NCBI GenBank assembly: GCA_910579755.1
Contig: CAJTVB010000019.1
Location: 1-64,000, forward strand
DNA: 64,000 nucleotides
Source of the DNA: an uncultured Acetatifactor sp.
GTDB lineage: Bacteria > Bacillota > Clostridia > Lachnospirales > Lachnospiraceae
Direction: 5' to 3'
The stretch's first letter is position 1, and each line of letters begins with the position of its first letter. Made by a program: the position numbers and the translations under genes. Below are positions 9,491 to 19,233 of the stretch, piece after piece. Under the pieces are notes generated by a model. That model was not told the DNA's origin. It did not search any database and saw only the letters and a list, made by a program, of their open reading frames with translations.

Positions 9491-10465
9491 CTAAACAGTC
9501 ATCAGATGAGCCACCTCAAACTGATAATTGTCGATGCTCTTGTTCATACCCAGTGCATCCTCTATATCGAAATCAACAAACGTACCCTCTTTGTATCCCA
9601 CTACGCGGTTGGTCTTACCCTTCAGCATAATGTCCACGGCATAGGCGCCCATGATAGACGCATAATATCGATCCATGGCAGTGGGATTTCCTCCCCGCTG
9701 CATGTAGCCCAGAATGGTAGCCCTGGTTTCGAGACCCGTGGCAGCCTCAATCCGTCTGGCCATGGAGGTGGAATGTCCGATTCCCTCTGCATTAATAATC
9801 AGATGGTGTGTCTTCCCCTTCTTTCTGCTCTCAATAATATGATTTATAATTTCCTGCTCATTATAATCGTATTTCTCCGGAAGCAGTACATCCTCAGCTC
9901 CGTTGGCAATGCCGCACCACAGAGCAATATATCCTGCATGCCGCCCCATAACCTCAATAATACTGCAGCGCTCGTGGGATGACGAGGTATCCTTTACCTT
10001 GTCGATGGCCTGCATGGCGGTGTTTACGGCTGTGTCAAAGCCTATGGTGTAATCCGTACAGGCAATGTCCAGATCGATGGTCCCGGGAACACCCACCGTG
10101 TTGATTCCATGTCTGGAAAGCGCCTGGGCGCCGCGGTAGGATCCGTCGCCTCCAATGACAACAATTCCGTCTATCCCATGCTCTCTGCAGATATCCGCTC
10201 CCTTTTGCTGGTATTCCTCTTCCTTGAACTCCAGGCATCTGGCCGTTCCGAGAATAGTTCCGCCCCTCTGAATAATATCGGACACATTACGGGCCTGCAT
10301 ATCAATGATCTCCTCATTCAACAGCCCCGTATAGCCCCTCTTGATTCCCTTTACCTTCAATCCTCTGGCGATAGCGGTGCGGGCCACCGCACGGATCGCC
10401 GCATTCATACCGGGGGCGTCGCCTCCGCTTGTCAATACTCCAATTGTTTTGATCTCACCTGCCAT
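9491..10465 (-). CDS. pfkA: ATP-dependent 6-phosphofructokinase
   Basis: Phosphorylates fructose 6-phosphate to fructose 1,6-bisphosphate, the committed step of glycolysis. The 324-residue protein has GGDAPGMNAAIRA, the ATP-type IGGDGSYRGA motif and the MGRHAGYIAL substrate motif. The catalytic aspartate motif reads TIDLD, where the family usually has TIDND; both aspartates are kept. GGGAGGT precedes the ATG. The 228-base gap upstream to dnaE has TTGACA at about 10635 on the minus strand with only a weak -10. Confidence 0.96.
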   Translation of the reverse strand: MAGEIKTIGVLTSGGDAPGMNAAIRAVARTAIARGLKVKGIKRGYTGLLNEEIIDMQARNVSDIIQRGGTILGTARCLEFKEEEYQQKGADICREHGIDGIVVIGGDGSYRGAQALSRHGINTVGVPGTIDLDIACTDYTIGFDTAVNTAMQAIDKVKDTSSSHERCSIIEVMGRHAGYIALWCGIANGAEDVLLPEKYDYNEQEIINHIIESRKKGKTHHLIINAEGIGHSTSMARRIEAATGLETRATILGYMQRGGNPTAMDRYYASIMGAYAVDIMLKGKTNRVVGYKEGTFVDFDIEDALGMNKSIDNYQFEVAHLMTV

Positions 10466-10693
10466 TGTTTACCTCCCGCTGATATATTGAGCATCCCAAA
10501 GCACCCCTCCGTCTGTGGTCATAAATGCTTTACGGATATACTCATTTTCCTTCCGCCGGCAATGCTTTGTGAAGCCGCCGGAAATCCTCTTCAAAATCTC
10601 TTCTGATGCATAAAACATTGGTCATAATCTGCGCTGTCAAAGGACTTCGCACACAAACTGACACAAGTATTTTAATCTATTTTGATATGCTTT

Positions 10694-13600
10694 TCAATAG
10701 GCAGAGCCTGAAATTCCGCGAATTTTTACATTTTCCTCTCCGAATGCCTCTGCCAGCTTCCGTCTCAGCTCCTCCCCTGCCCTTACCCGGAGATTGGGCG
10801 GAAGTACCTTGATTCCTCTGGTACTCTTCAAAAAAATGACAACATCGTCATTTCCATCAGAATCGGCAATGGCCCCCAGCAGTTCTTTTTCTCTGGCAAA
10901 GTAGCTGTCCGCGTCAGGAAATTGGATCCACATACCGTCGGGCATTTTATTCCCGCTGGCATTTCCCGGCGGCGCTGTGTTCCCGGATCCAGGCTTTCCG
11001 AAACCGCCTCCGGTATAACCGCTGCGGCTGCTTCTGCCCCAGCCGCCCCGGCCCGGACCTTTTCCATAGCGGTCGGGAAAAATGGAACCCTCCGTCGTCT
11101 GGGCCGCCTCCTCGAAGCTGACAATCTGCTCGCAGATCAGCTTGCCGTCCTTGTCCTCTTCCAAATTGACGCGCCCTCTGACAAAGATTTTGGCATCCTC
11201 GGTCAGAAGAGGGCCATAGCGCTCGTATTCCCCGGGGAACACCACCACCTCCACATTGCCCACCAGATCCTCCAGATTTAAAAACGACATCACCTTATCA
11301 TTTTTGGTGTATTTTACGGTCTTGTCAGCTATCATGCCCCCTACCACCACTGTGGCCTGGTCACGGACACGCACTGCGCCGCTTTCCTCGTCCAGGGCAA
11401 AGTCGCCGGTAGTCTGGGTAATATGTTTTCTCCACAGCTCCTCGTAAGCCTCCAGGGGATGACCGCTGAGATAGATGCCCAGCACCTCCTTTTCAAAAGC
11501 CAGCAGCATGTCCTTGGTATATTCCCCCACATTGGGCATACGGATATCAAATTCCTCCTTCAGCGACTCGTCCGCAATGTCAAACAGAGAAATCTGCCCT
11601 GCCAGATTGTTCTTTTTATCCTTGGTGATACGGTCCAGGATCTGCACATAGACGCTCATAAACTGCTTCCTGGTGCCTCCCAGACTGTCCAGCGCCCCTG
11701 CCTTAATAAAGTTTTCTATGATCCGCTTATTCAGCTCCTGCTCTGCGGACCTGGTGATAAAGTCCTTCAGATTGGTAAATGGTCCTCTCTCCTGCCGCTC
11801 CTGGATGATCCCATCGATTACAGGCCTCCCCACACTCTTTATGGCAGTAAGTGCATACCGGATCCGTCCCCCGGACACGGAAAATCCGCTTTTTCCCTCG
11901 TTGATATCCGGCGGCAGCATTTCGATCCCCATGCCCCGGCAGGTAAGAATGTATTCCGACACCTTTTTGGGATTGTCAATGACAGAAGTCATAAGCGCCG
12001 CCATAAATTCCACCGGATAATAATACTTCAGCCAGGCTGTCTGATAGGCCACTACCGCATAGCAGGCCGCATGAGACTTGTTGAAGGCATATTTGGCAAA
12101 ATCCATCATGTTTTCATAGATCTCTCCCGCCGTTTTCTCATCGATGCCCCGGGCGATACAGCCGGGTACCCCTTCCTCCTGGTTTCCGTATATAAAATTG
12201 GCCCGCTCCTTCTCCATCACAGACTGCTTTTTCTTGCTCATGGCACGGCGGACAAGATCGCTTCGTCCCATGGTATAGCCTCCCAGGTCTCTCACGATCT
12301 GCATCACCTGCTCCTGATACACGATACAGCCGTAGGTAGGTGCCAGAATCGGCTCCAGCTGAGGGCAGGAGTAGACCACCGCATCATGATTATTTTTCCC
12401 CTTAATATACTTGGGAATAAATTCCATGGGCCCCGGCCGGTACAGAGAGATCCCGGCTATAATATCCTCCAGATTCCGGGGACGAAGCTCCTTCATAAAG
12501 CTCTTCATCCCCCCGCTTTCCAGCTGGAAAATGCCGTCTGTCCTGCCGGTGCCGATGGAGGCCAGCACCTGGGGATCATTGTAGTCAATATGATCTATAT
12601 CAATATGCTCTCCCTTGACAGACGCTACAAATTCCACGGCGTCATGGATCACCGTCAGCGTCCGCAGTCCCAGGAAATCCATTTTCAGAAGACCCAGCTC
12701 TTCCAGGGTCGTCATGGTAAACTGGGTGGTTATGGAACCGTCGCTGCCTCTGGAAAGAGGCACAAATTCATCGGCGGCCTCCGGACAGATCACCACTCCC
12801 GCCGCATGCATGGAGGTGTGTCTGGGAAGCCCCTCCAGCCGTTTGCTCATGTCAACGAGCCGGTGCACCTGTTCATCCTCCCGGTACAGCTTGCGAAACT
12901 CCGGATTTTTTTCCAGCGCCAGATCAATGGTAATATTCAGCTCTCCCGGTATCATCTTGGCAATGGAATCCACAAAAGCATAGGGAAGATCCATCACACG
13001 TCCCACGTCACGGATCACACCCTTTGCCGCCAGCGTACCGAACGTAACAATCTGCACCACCTTGTCCGCGCCGTATTTGCGGCCCACATAATCAATGACC
13101 TCCTGCCTGCGGTTAAAGCAGAAGTCAATGTCGATATCCGGCATGGACACCCGCTCCGGATTCAGGAAACGTTCAAACAGCAGACTGTACCGTATGGGAT
13201 CGATGTTGGTAATCTTCAAGCAGTAGGACACAATGCTGCCCGCCGCGGACCCCCGCCCCGGTCCCACCGGAATCCCGTTGCTGCGAGCATAATTAATAAA
13301 ATCCCATACAATAAGGAAGTAATCCACATACCCCATGGCGCGTATAACACCCAGCTCATAGTCAAGGCGCTCTCTCAGGGTCTGCCCCGTGTCTCCCGCC
13401 GGCAGGCTGCCGTCCCCGTATCTCTCTTTCAGGCCCTGGTCACACAGACTGTTTAAATAGCTCCAGGAGTCATGCCCCTCCGGCACATCATATCGAGGCA
13501 GCTTTGTAACCCCGAACTCAATCTCCACATTACAGCGATCTGCGATCCTCTGGGTATTCTCCACCGCCTCCCATGCGTAAGGAAAGAGACCCTTCATCTC

Positions 13601-14347
13601 CTCCTCGCTTTTTACATAATACTGGCCGCCCTCGTACCGCATCCGGTTTTCGTCCGCCAGCTTCTTGCCCGTCTGGAGACAGAGCAGAATGTCGTGAGAA
13701 TCCGCATCCGCCGCATAGGTATAATGTACATCGTTGGTGGCCGCAAGGGGAATATCCAGCTCCTTGCTCATTTTCAAGAGCTCCGTGTTGACCATTTTCT
13801 GCTCCGGCAGTCCATGATCCTGCAGCTCCAGGAAGAAGTTTTCCTTACCAAAGCAGGCCTCGTACCTTCTGGCCGCCTCCCTGGCCTCATAGGGCATTCC
13901 CTTGGCAATATACCTCTGCACCTCTCCCGCCAGGCAGGCCGACAGGGCAATAAGTCCCTCATGATACTGTTCCAGAACCTCCATATCCACCCGGGGCCTG
14001 TAATAATATCCCTCGGTAAAGCCCCGGCTGACAATCTTCATCAGGTTTGCATATCCGGTATTGTTTTCCGCCAGCAGCACCAGATGGTAGTATCGGTCCT
14101 CGCCTCCGTTCAGCTCCTTGTCAAAGCGGGAGCCGGGGGCCACATACACCTCACAGCCCAGGATGGGGTGGATCCCCGCCTCTTTTGCCGCCCGATAAAA
14201 ATCGATCACGCCGTACATGACTCCGTGATCCGTAATGGCCGCACTGTCCATGCCCAGCTCCTTCACCCGGGAAACATATTCTTTGATTTTGTTGGAACCG
14301 TCCAAAAGAGAATATTCCGTGTGAACATGAAGATGAGCAAATGCCAT
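10694..14347 (-). CDS. dnaE: DNA polymerase III subunit alpha (DnaE type)
   Basis: Replicative polymerase of 1217 residues. The N-terminal PHP domain starts AHLHVHTEYSLLDG. The polymerase palm contains GPGRGSAAGS and PDIDIDF, with the active-site aspartates. The finger/thumb region follows, then a tandem HhH and the OB-fold near residue 1020 (VGGMIADK), and a glycine-rich linker before the C-terminal tau-binding part. It lacks the embedded exonuclease of PolC. GGGAGG lies seven bases before the ATG. It follows metK on the same strand after a terminator. Confidence 0.97.
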   Translation of the reverse strand: MAFAHLHVHTEYSLLDGSNKIKEYVSRVKELGMDSAAITDHGVMYGVIDFYRAAKEAGIHPILGCEVYVAPGSRFDKELNGGEDRYYHLVLLAENNTGYANLMKIVSRGFTEGYYYRPRVDMEVLEQYHEGLIALSACLAGEVQRYIAKGMPYEAREAARRYEACFGKENFFLELQDHGLPEQKMVNTELLKMSKELDIPLAATNDVHYTYAADADSHDILLCLQTGKKLADENRMRYEGGQYYVKSEEEMKGLFPYAWEAVENTQRIADRCNVEIEFGVTKLPRYDVPEGHDSWSYLNSLCDQGLKERYGDGSLPAGDTGQTLRERLDYELGVIRAMGYVDYFLIVWDFINYARSNGIPVGPGRGSAAGSIVSYCLKITNIDPIRYSLLFERFLNPERVSMPDIDIDFCFNRRQEVIDYVGRKYGADKVVQIVTFGTLAAKGVIRDVGRVMDLPYAFVDSIAKMIPGELNITIDLALEKNPEFRKLYREDEQVHRLVDMSKRLEGLPRHTSMHAAGVVICPEAADEFVPLSRGSDGSITTQFTMTTLEELGLLKMDFLGLRTLTVIHDAVEFVASVKGEHIDIDHIDYNDPQVLASIGTGRTDGIFQLESGGMKSFMKELRPRNLEDIIAGISLYRPGPMEFIPKYIKGKNNHDAVVYSCPQLEPILAPTYGCIVYQEQVMQIVRDLGGYTMGRSDLVRRAMSKKKQSVMEKERANFIYGNQEEGVPGCIARGIDEKTAGEIYENMMDFAKYAFNKSHAACYAVVAYQTAWLKYYYPVEFMAALMTSVIDNPKKVSEYILTCRGMGIEMLPPDINEGKSGFSVSGGRIRYALTAIKSVGRPVIDGIIQERQERGPFTNLKDFITRSAEQELNKRIIENFIKAGALDSLGGTRKQFMSVYVQILDRITKDKKNNLAGQISLFDIADESLKEEFDIRMPNVGEYTKDMLLAFEKEVLGIYLSGHPLEAYEELWRKHITQTTGDFALDEESGAVRVRDQATVVVGGMIADKTVKYTKNDKVMSFLNLEDLVGNVEVVVFPGEYERYGPLLTEDAKIFVRGRVNLEEDKDGKLICEQIVSFEEAAQTTEGSIFPDRYGKGPGRGGWGRSSRSGYTGGGFGKPGSGNTAPPGNASGNKMPDGMWIQFPDADSYFAREKELLGAIADSDGNDDVVIFLKSTRGIKVLPPNLRVRAGEELRRKLAEAFGEENVKIRGISGSAY

Positions 14348-14480
14348 GACAATCCCTCCCGTCCGCTATGGGCGGACATCTCGTGCGCATCCGAAGAAAG
14401 CCTTCGGACACGATATTTTTCTGCAGGTAAAATTTACAGGATACCATACCAATATACTGAATTTCTAAGAATTTGTAAAG

Positions 14481-14516
14481 AAAAAAGGACACCGTCCCGG
14501 TTATGGAACGGCATCC
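14481..14516 (-). terminator. Rho-independent terminator after metK
   Basis: On the minus strand a 12-bp stem (three wobble pairs) with a four-base ATAA loop runs GGATGCCGTTCC to GGGACGGTGTCC. It is followed immediately by TTTTTTC, nine bases beyond the metK stop. Confidence 0.8.
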
Positions 14517-14525
14517 TGTCAGTTC

Positions 14526-15740
14526 TTATTTCAGATATTTCTTCAGCTCCTCCGCTTTGTCCAGCTTCTCCCAGGGAAGATCCAGATCGTTGCGTCCAAA
14601 ATGTCCGTAGGCAGCTGTCTGCTTGTAAATAGGACGGCGCAGGTCAAGCATTTTAATGATTCCTGCGGGGCGCAGATCAAAGTTCTCCCGGATAATGCCT
14701 ACCAGCTCCAGCTCGGTCAGCTTTCCGGTGCCGAAGGTGTCTACCCTGACAGAGGTAGGTCTGGCCACGCCTATGGCATAGGACAGCTGAATCTCGCATT
14801 TATCGGCCAGTCCTGCCGCCACAATATTCTTTGCCACATACCGTGCCGCATAAGCCGCCGAACGATCCACCTTGGTGCAGTCCTTGCCGGAAAATGCGCC
14901 GCCGCCGTGACGGGCGTAGCCGCCGTAGGTGTCTACGATAATCTTTCTTCCCGTAAGTCCCGCATCCCCGTGAGGACCGCCAATTACAAAGCGTCCTGTA
15001 GGATTGATAAAGTACTTTGTATCCTTGTCCACAAGCGCAGCGGGCAGTATGGGATCCAGCACATACTTTTTGATGTCCTCATGGATCTGCTCCTGGCTCA
15101 CATCAGGATCATGCTGGGTGGAAATTACCACGGCCTCCAGACGCACCGGCCTTCCGTTCTCGTCATACTGCACGGACACCTGGCTCTTGCCGTCGGGCCG
15201 CAGATATGTAAGCGTTCCGTCCTTGCGCACCTGAGTCAGCTGTCTGGCCAGCTTATGGGCCAGAGAAATAGGGTAAGGCATATACTCCTCGGTCTCGTTG
15301 GTAGCATAGCCGAACATCATGCCCTGGTCGCCGGCGCCGATGGCTTCCAGCTGTTCCTCCGTCATCCCCATCTCTGCCGCCGCGCTTTGGCTCCTGGCCT
15401 CCAGGGCCTTGTCCACGCCCATGGCAATATCCGCGGATTGCTCGTCAATAGCCACCATCACCGCACAAGTATTTCCATCAAAGCCATACTCCGACTTGTC
15501 ATAGCCGATCTCCTTCACCGTATCCCGCACCAGCTTCTGAATATCCACATAAGCGCTGGTCGTGATCTCTCCGGTCACCAGCACGAAGCCGGTGCAGCTG
15601 GCTGTCTCACAGGCCACGCGGCTCATGGGATCCTTTTCCATCAGAGCATCCAGAATCGCGTCTGAAATGGCGTCGCACATTTTGTCAGGATGTCCTTCCG
15701 TGACGGATTCGGACGTAAACAACAGTTTTTCTTTTTCCAT
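14526..15740 (-). CDS. metK: S-adenosylmethionine synthetase
   Basis: Makes SAM from methionine and ATP. The 404-residue protein has TSESVTEGHPDKMCD near the N-terminus, the signature GAGDQGMMFGYA and the P-loop-like GGGAFSGKDCTKVDRS. AGAGGAT precedes the ATG at 15740. Expression is controlled by the SAM-I riboswitch and terminator directly upstream (15850-16009), so high SAM should stop transcription. Confidence 0.98.
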   Translation of the reverse strand: MEKEKLLFTSESVTEGHPDKMCDAISDAILDALMEKDPMSRVACETASCTGFVLVTGEITTSAYVDIQKLVRDTVKEIGYDKSEYGFDGNTCAVMVAIDEQSADIAMGVDKALEARSQSAAAEMGMTEEQLEAIGAGDQGMMFGYATNETEEYMPYPISLAHKLARQLTQVRKDGTLTYLRPDGKSQVSVQYDENGRPVRLEAVVISTQHDPDVSQEQIHEDIKKYVLDPILPAALVDKDTKYFINPTGRFVIGGPHGDAGLTGRKIIVDTYGGYARHGGGAFSGKDCTKVDRSAAYAARYVAKNIVAAGLADKCEIQLSYAIGVARPTSVRVDTFGTGKLTELELVGIIRENFDLRPAGIIKMLDLRRPIYKQTAAYGHFGRNDLDLPWEKLDKAEELKKYLK

Positions 15741-15849
15741 CTTTATCCTCTTTTCTGTGCTGTACTGGTAATTGTGTATTCTGGAGAGCCGGTTAACAGC
15801 ACTATTCCGGTTCCTCCGGTGCTTTTAATTTCACAGGACGGACCTTCCT

Positions 15850-15886
15850 TTTAAAAAAGAAAAGTCCGCCTACAGAATAAGCGGAC
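15850..15886 (-). terminator. Riboswitch expression-platform terminator
   Basis: On the minus strand, stem GTCCGC (15881-15886) and GCGGAC (15864-15869) is followed by a T-rich run (TTTTCTTTTTT). It sits between the S-box aptamer and metK, as expected for transcriptional control by SAM. Confidence 0.85.
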
Positions 15887-15908
15887 CTAAATCTTTCGAT
15901 ATTCAATC

Positions 15909-16009
15909 CTCTTATTGTTCGACTCGTACTCGCTCAGGTGGGCACCTTCCTCAAGGGGGTTGCCGTGGCTTCTTCGATCCTATGTATCTCCACCAACTCT
16001 GAATAAGAG
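15909..16009 (-). ncRNA. SAM-I (S-box) riboswitch of metK
   Basis: The minus-strand RNA starts CTCTTATTCAGAG and then carries the S-box consensus blocks GGTGGAG, GAAGCC, CGGCAACC, AAGGTGCC and a closing AATAAGAG that pairs with the first strand of P1. The order and spacing match the SAM-I family. A terminator hairpin follows and then metK. Confidence 0.95.
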
Positions 16010-16035
16010 AAATCCTATGAAATTTTCTGCATATA

Positions 16036-16064
16036 AGCATACTATGAAAAGCGGCGTTTGTCAA
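16036..16064 (-). promoter_or_regulatory. metK/riboswitch promoter overlapping the murA stop
   Basis: On the minus strand, a perfect -35 TTGACA (16059-16064) and -10 TATGCT (16036-16041) are 17 bases apart. The first three bases of the -35 overlap the TGA stop of murA (16061-16063) by sharing it, so the promoter begins inside the upstream gene. Confidence 0.8.
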
Positions 16065-17353
16065 CCCGTCTTCAGCTTAAACTTCTGGAAATCTTTTTCT
16101 GTCTGGACAACCTCAATCTGGGCCCCCAGCCCCTGGAGCTTCACGTGAAAATCCTCATAGCCCCGCTCGATATATTTAATGGCATCCATAATAGTGTCGC
16201 CCTCCGCTGCCAGGGCCGCGATCACCAGGGCTGCTCCTGCCCTCAGATCCGGCGCCGAAATACTGGCTCCGGTATATTTTTCCACACCGTCGATAATAGC
16301 GGTATTTCCTTCTACCTTAATATTGGCGCCCATTCTGGTAAGCTCGTCCACATACTTAAAACGGTTCTCAAAAATACTTTCCGTTACGATGCTGGTTCCC
16401 CGGGACATAGCCAGCGCCACCGTGATCTGGGGCTGCATATCCGTGGGAAAGCCCGGATAGGGAAGAGTCTTTACCTGGGTATGACGAAGGGGCTTGGAAG
16501 CCACCACCCGGATACAGTCGTCCGCCTCCTCCACCTCGCACCCTATTTCCCTCAGCTTTGCGGTAATGGATTCCAAATGCTTGGGGATTACATTCTTTAC
16601 AGTCACATCCCCCTTGGTTACGGCGGCGGCAAACATAAACGTCCCCGCCTCGATCTGATCAGGGATAATGGTATACTCCGTTCCGTGGAGCCGGGAAACT
16701 CCTTTGATGCGGATCACATCCGTTCCCGCTCCCTTAATATTCGCACCCATGCTGTTCAGAAAATTGGCCAGATCCACCACATGAGGCTCCTTGGCGGCAT
16801 TCTCAATGATGGTCATGCCTTCTGCCATGGCAGCTGCCATCATCACATTGATGGTTGCTCCCACACTGACCACATCCATATAAATATGGCTTCCTGTCAG
16901 ACGCTCCGCCGTGGCTCTGATCAGTCCATGCCGGATGGACACATCGGCTCCCAGCGCCCGAAAGCCCTTGATATGCTGATCAATGGCACGGCAGCCAATG
17001 TCGCAGCCCCCGGGAAGCGCTACCTCCGCATGCTTATATTTTCCCAAAAGAGCCCCCAGCAGATAATAGGAAGCCCGGATCTTTTTGATCCCCTCGCTGT
17101 CCACTGTCAGACTGTTGATATTGCCTGCATTCAGAATCACACTATGGCGTCCCGTGGACTTTATCATAACTCCGATGCTCTGCATGGCATCCAGCAAAAC
17201 CTTCGTATCCCGGACATCCGGCATATTTTCTATATATACCGTCTCGTCCGTCATGGCAGAAGCCGCAAGAATCGGAAGGGCAGCATTTTTGGCGCCTCCG
17301 ATCTCCACGTCACCCACCAGCGGATTTCCGCCTTTGATCGCATATTGTTCCAT
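16061..17353 (-). CDS. murA: UDP-N-acetylglucosamine 1-carboxyvinyltransferase
   Basis: First committed step of peptidoglycan synthesis: transfers enolpyruvate from PEP to UDP-GlcNAc. The 430-residue protein has the KN pair at Lys22-Asn23 and the fosfomycin-target cysteine in LPGGCDIG. The internal repeats are typical of the EPSP-synthase fold (GGDVEIGGAKN-like start, FPTDMQPQ). AGAGGT precedes the ATG at 17353. The cysteine means fosfomycin sensitivity is expected at this enzyme. Confidence 0.97.
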   Translation of the reverse strand: MEQYAIKGGNPLVGDVEIGGAKNAALPILAASAMTDETVYIENMPDVRDTKVLLDAMQSIGVMIKSTGRHSVILNAGNINSLTVDSEGIKKIRASYYLLGALLGKYKHAEVALPGGCDIGCRAIDQHIKGFRALGADVSIRHGLIRATAERLTGSHIYMDVVSVGATINVMMAAAMAEGMTIIENAAKEPHVVDLANFLNSMGANIKGAGTDVIRIKGVSRLHGTEYTIIPDQIEAGTFMFAAAVTKGDVTVKNVIPKHLESITAKLREIGCEVEEADDCIRVVASKPLRHTQVKTLPYPGFPTDMQPQITVALAMSRGTSIVTESIFENRFKYVDELTRMGANIKVEGNTAIIDGVEKYTGASISAPDLRAGAALVIAALAAEGDTIMDAIKYIERGYEDFHVKLQGLGAQIEVVQTEKDFQKFKLKTG

Positions 17354-17503
17354 CTATCGATACCTCTGCTAAAGGTCAGCGTCTTAATCAAAATTTAATC
17401 GAAAGGGCAGCTTTCCCCTCTGTGGGCCTTCGTTTGTCCTTTTCGTTACTACATGTTATCACATTTTCCTATATTTGTAAACAGAACACCCATTCACAGA
17501 CCG

Positions 17504-19087
17504 CTACCTGTCCAAATAGTTCTCGGGATTCACATGTGAGCCGTTGATCAGCATCTCAAAATGCAGATGAGGTCCCGAGCTGACTCCGGTATTTCCGCTG
17601 AGAGCGATCCGATCCCCCTGCTTCACATATTGGCCCGAGCTGACAAGCACCTTGCTCAGGTGGGCATACCGTGTCTGTCTGCCGTCGATGTGGTTAATGT
17701 ACACCACATATCCGTATCCGCTTCCCCAGCCGGCCTTTGCCACGGTACCGCCGCAGGAGGCATATACCGGCGTACCGGTGGCCGTCGCCCAGTCCACTCC
17801 CTTGTGATAGGTGCTGGCGCCCCTCACAGGCGCCCGTCTGGGTCCGAAGGTGGAAGTCCTGCGTCCGCCGTAGATGGGCTTGATATAGGTGGGAGGTATC
17901 TTCGTACCCCGCTCCACCACCTTGGCCACGGCCTCCATGACCACCTCTTCCTTCAGGATCTGTCTGGAAACTTCCTTGTCATTTACAAAGGAAACGTCTG
18001 CCACCACCTTGCGGAAGCCCGTGGAAGGCTTCTGCCGCACCACTTCCTGATTGGTGAACCAGTCGTCGTTTTCTATATACTCTATTTCCGCATCATAATA
18101 TTCCTCATAATACCTCTGCTCCACCCTGGTCACAGAAAGCTCCGGCTCCGGAACGGTAATGATCAGCTTCTGGCCGATCTGCAGAGTGGAGTTGATGCTT
18201 TCCAGACTGTCGTTCATCTCCACGATTCTGTCCATGGGAATATTCACCCGGATGGCGATCTCAGACAGCGTATCCCCGGACACCACCTCATATTCACCGG
18301 GCACCTCCTGCTCCTTAATCACCTGATCTATGGCCACTTCAAGAGATGTCAGCTGATTTTCCGGCAGGTAAGTCTCCACTACCTCCACTTCCTCAGCAAA
18401 ATCCATGGTCAGGATTCCCTGCTCATAGTCCTCAAACTCCATTTCACCGTCTCCGGTATCTTCCGGATTACCCATCAGCGCAAGAGCAGGCTCAATTCCT
18501 GCGTCCATCCGATAATCCGTCTCCTCCTCTTCCTCCCTGAGGGAGTTGTCCACAATGTTGGTAGTAAAAGCACTGAATTCCCGGAGCGTATCATGCTTAA
18601 GCTCCACGGAGAACTTCTCCCCGCCGCCATATTTGTTGATGGCCGCCTGCAGCAGACTGACCACGTCGTCTATGCTGGCCAGGTTCACCAAATAATCATT
18701 TACCTTCATGGTGTAAGAACGATGCAGGGATTCGCGGATGCTTCCCTTCAGCGCACTTTCCATGTTTTTAATTACATCCTCCTCATCGTCAACAGCTCCC
18801 CAGAGCACCTCCTCGCCCACAATGCCCATATCAGCCGTCATGAACATCAGCTCGCTGCTGGCAGAAGCCACGTTCCTGCGGGCCTGGATTAAAAGCTCCT
18901 CCGCCTTATCCCGCTCCCCTACGGTTCCCACTGTCTGGCCGTTCAGCATTATATGAAAGTAATTTTCTCCCGTCTTTTCAAAAGGTGTGTATCCCTTCAG
19001 AAACAGCATGCATCCGAACAGGGTAAACAGTGTAGTTTTAATATATGTAAATTTGTATTTTTTATAATTAATATTATTTTTCTTCAT
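17504..19087 (-). CDS. LysM/G5-like M23 metallopeptidase (cell-wall endopeptidase)
   Basis: A 527-residue exported wall hydrolase. A basic N-terminus and one membrane helix (about 14-30) are followed by a long acidic region, then a LysM domain (YEVVSGDTLSEIAIRVNIP, about 266-312). A G5-like segment (about 330-390) and a C-terminal M23 domain with zinc motifs HKGVD and HLHFE complete it. It should cleave peptidoglycan cross-bridges outside the membrane. The promoter TTTACA-17-TAGAAT (19142-19170) overlaps that of the divergent polymerase gene. Its substrate bond and any sporulation role are not readable. Confidence 0.9.
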   Translation of the reverse strand: MKKNNINYKKYKFTYIKTTLFTLFGCMLFLKGYTPFEKTGENYFHIMLNGQTVGTVGERDKAEELLIQARRNVASASSELMFMTADMGIVGEEVLWGAVDDEEDVIKNMESALKGSIRESLHRSYTMKVNDYLVNLASIDDVVSLLQAAINKYGGGEKFSVELKHDTLREFSAFTTNIVDNSLREEEEETDYRMDAGIEPALALMGNPEDTGDGEMEFEDYEQGILTMDFAEEVEVVETYLPENQLTSLEVAIDQVIKEQEVPGEYEVVSGDTLSEIAIRVNIPMDRIVEMNDSLESINSTLQIGQKLIITVPEPELSVTRVEQRYYEEYYDAEIEYIENDDWFTNQEVVRQKPSTGFRKVVADVSFVNDKEVSRQILKEEVVMEAVAKVVERGTKIPPTYIKPIYGGRRTSTFGPRRAPVRGASTYHKGVDWATATGTPVYASCGGTVAKAGWGSGYGYVVYINHIDGRQTRYAHLSKVLVSSGQYVKQGDRIALSGNTGVSSGPHLHFEMLINGSHVNPENYLDR

Positions 19088-19141
19088 CGTTCTTCCATTT
19101 ATTTAATAATTTTGTAACAACTCGTAACAAATCCACAATCT

Positions 19142-19170
19142 ATTCTAACAGCATTTTAGGGGCTTGTAAA
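19142..19170 (-). promoter_or_regulatory. Promoter of the M23 peptidase gene
   Basis: Minus strand -35 TTTACA (19165-19170), a 17-base spacer and -10 TAGAAT (19142-19147). The -35 shares five bases with the -35 of the plus-strand promoter. Confidence 0.65.
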
Positions 19171-19192
19171 GTAAGTTTTCCCCGGATATAGT
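19164..19192 (+). promoter_or_regulatory. Promoter of the Y-family polymerase gene
   Basis: -35 TTGTAA (19164-19169), a 17-base spacer and -10 TATAGT (19187-19192), about 42 bases before the ATG. It is back to back with the peptidase promoter. No LexA-type box is evident. Confidence 0.65.
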
Positions 19193-19233
19193 AAAGATAA
19201 CAACTATGATGCAATTTTTTTGGAGGACATGCC

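Noticed and set aside
11423..13456. Long open frame (677 codons) on the plus strand
   Set aside because: It lies wholly antisense to dnaE, has no family motif or ribosome site, and is explained by the codon bias of dnaE.
16058..17398. Open frame of 446 codons on the plus strand
   Set aside because: Antisense to the complete murA gene; no recognisable domain.
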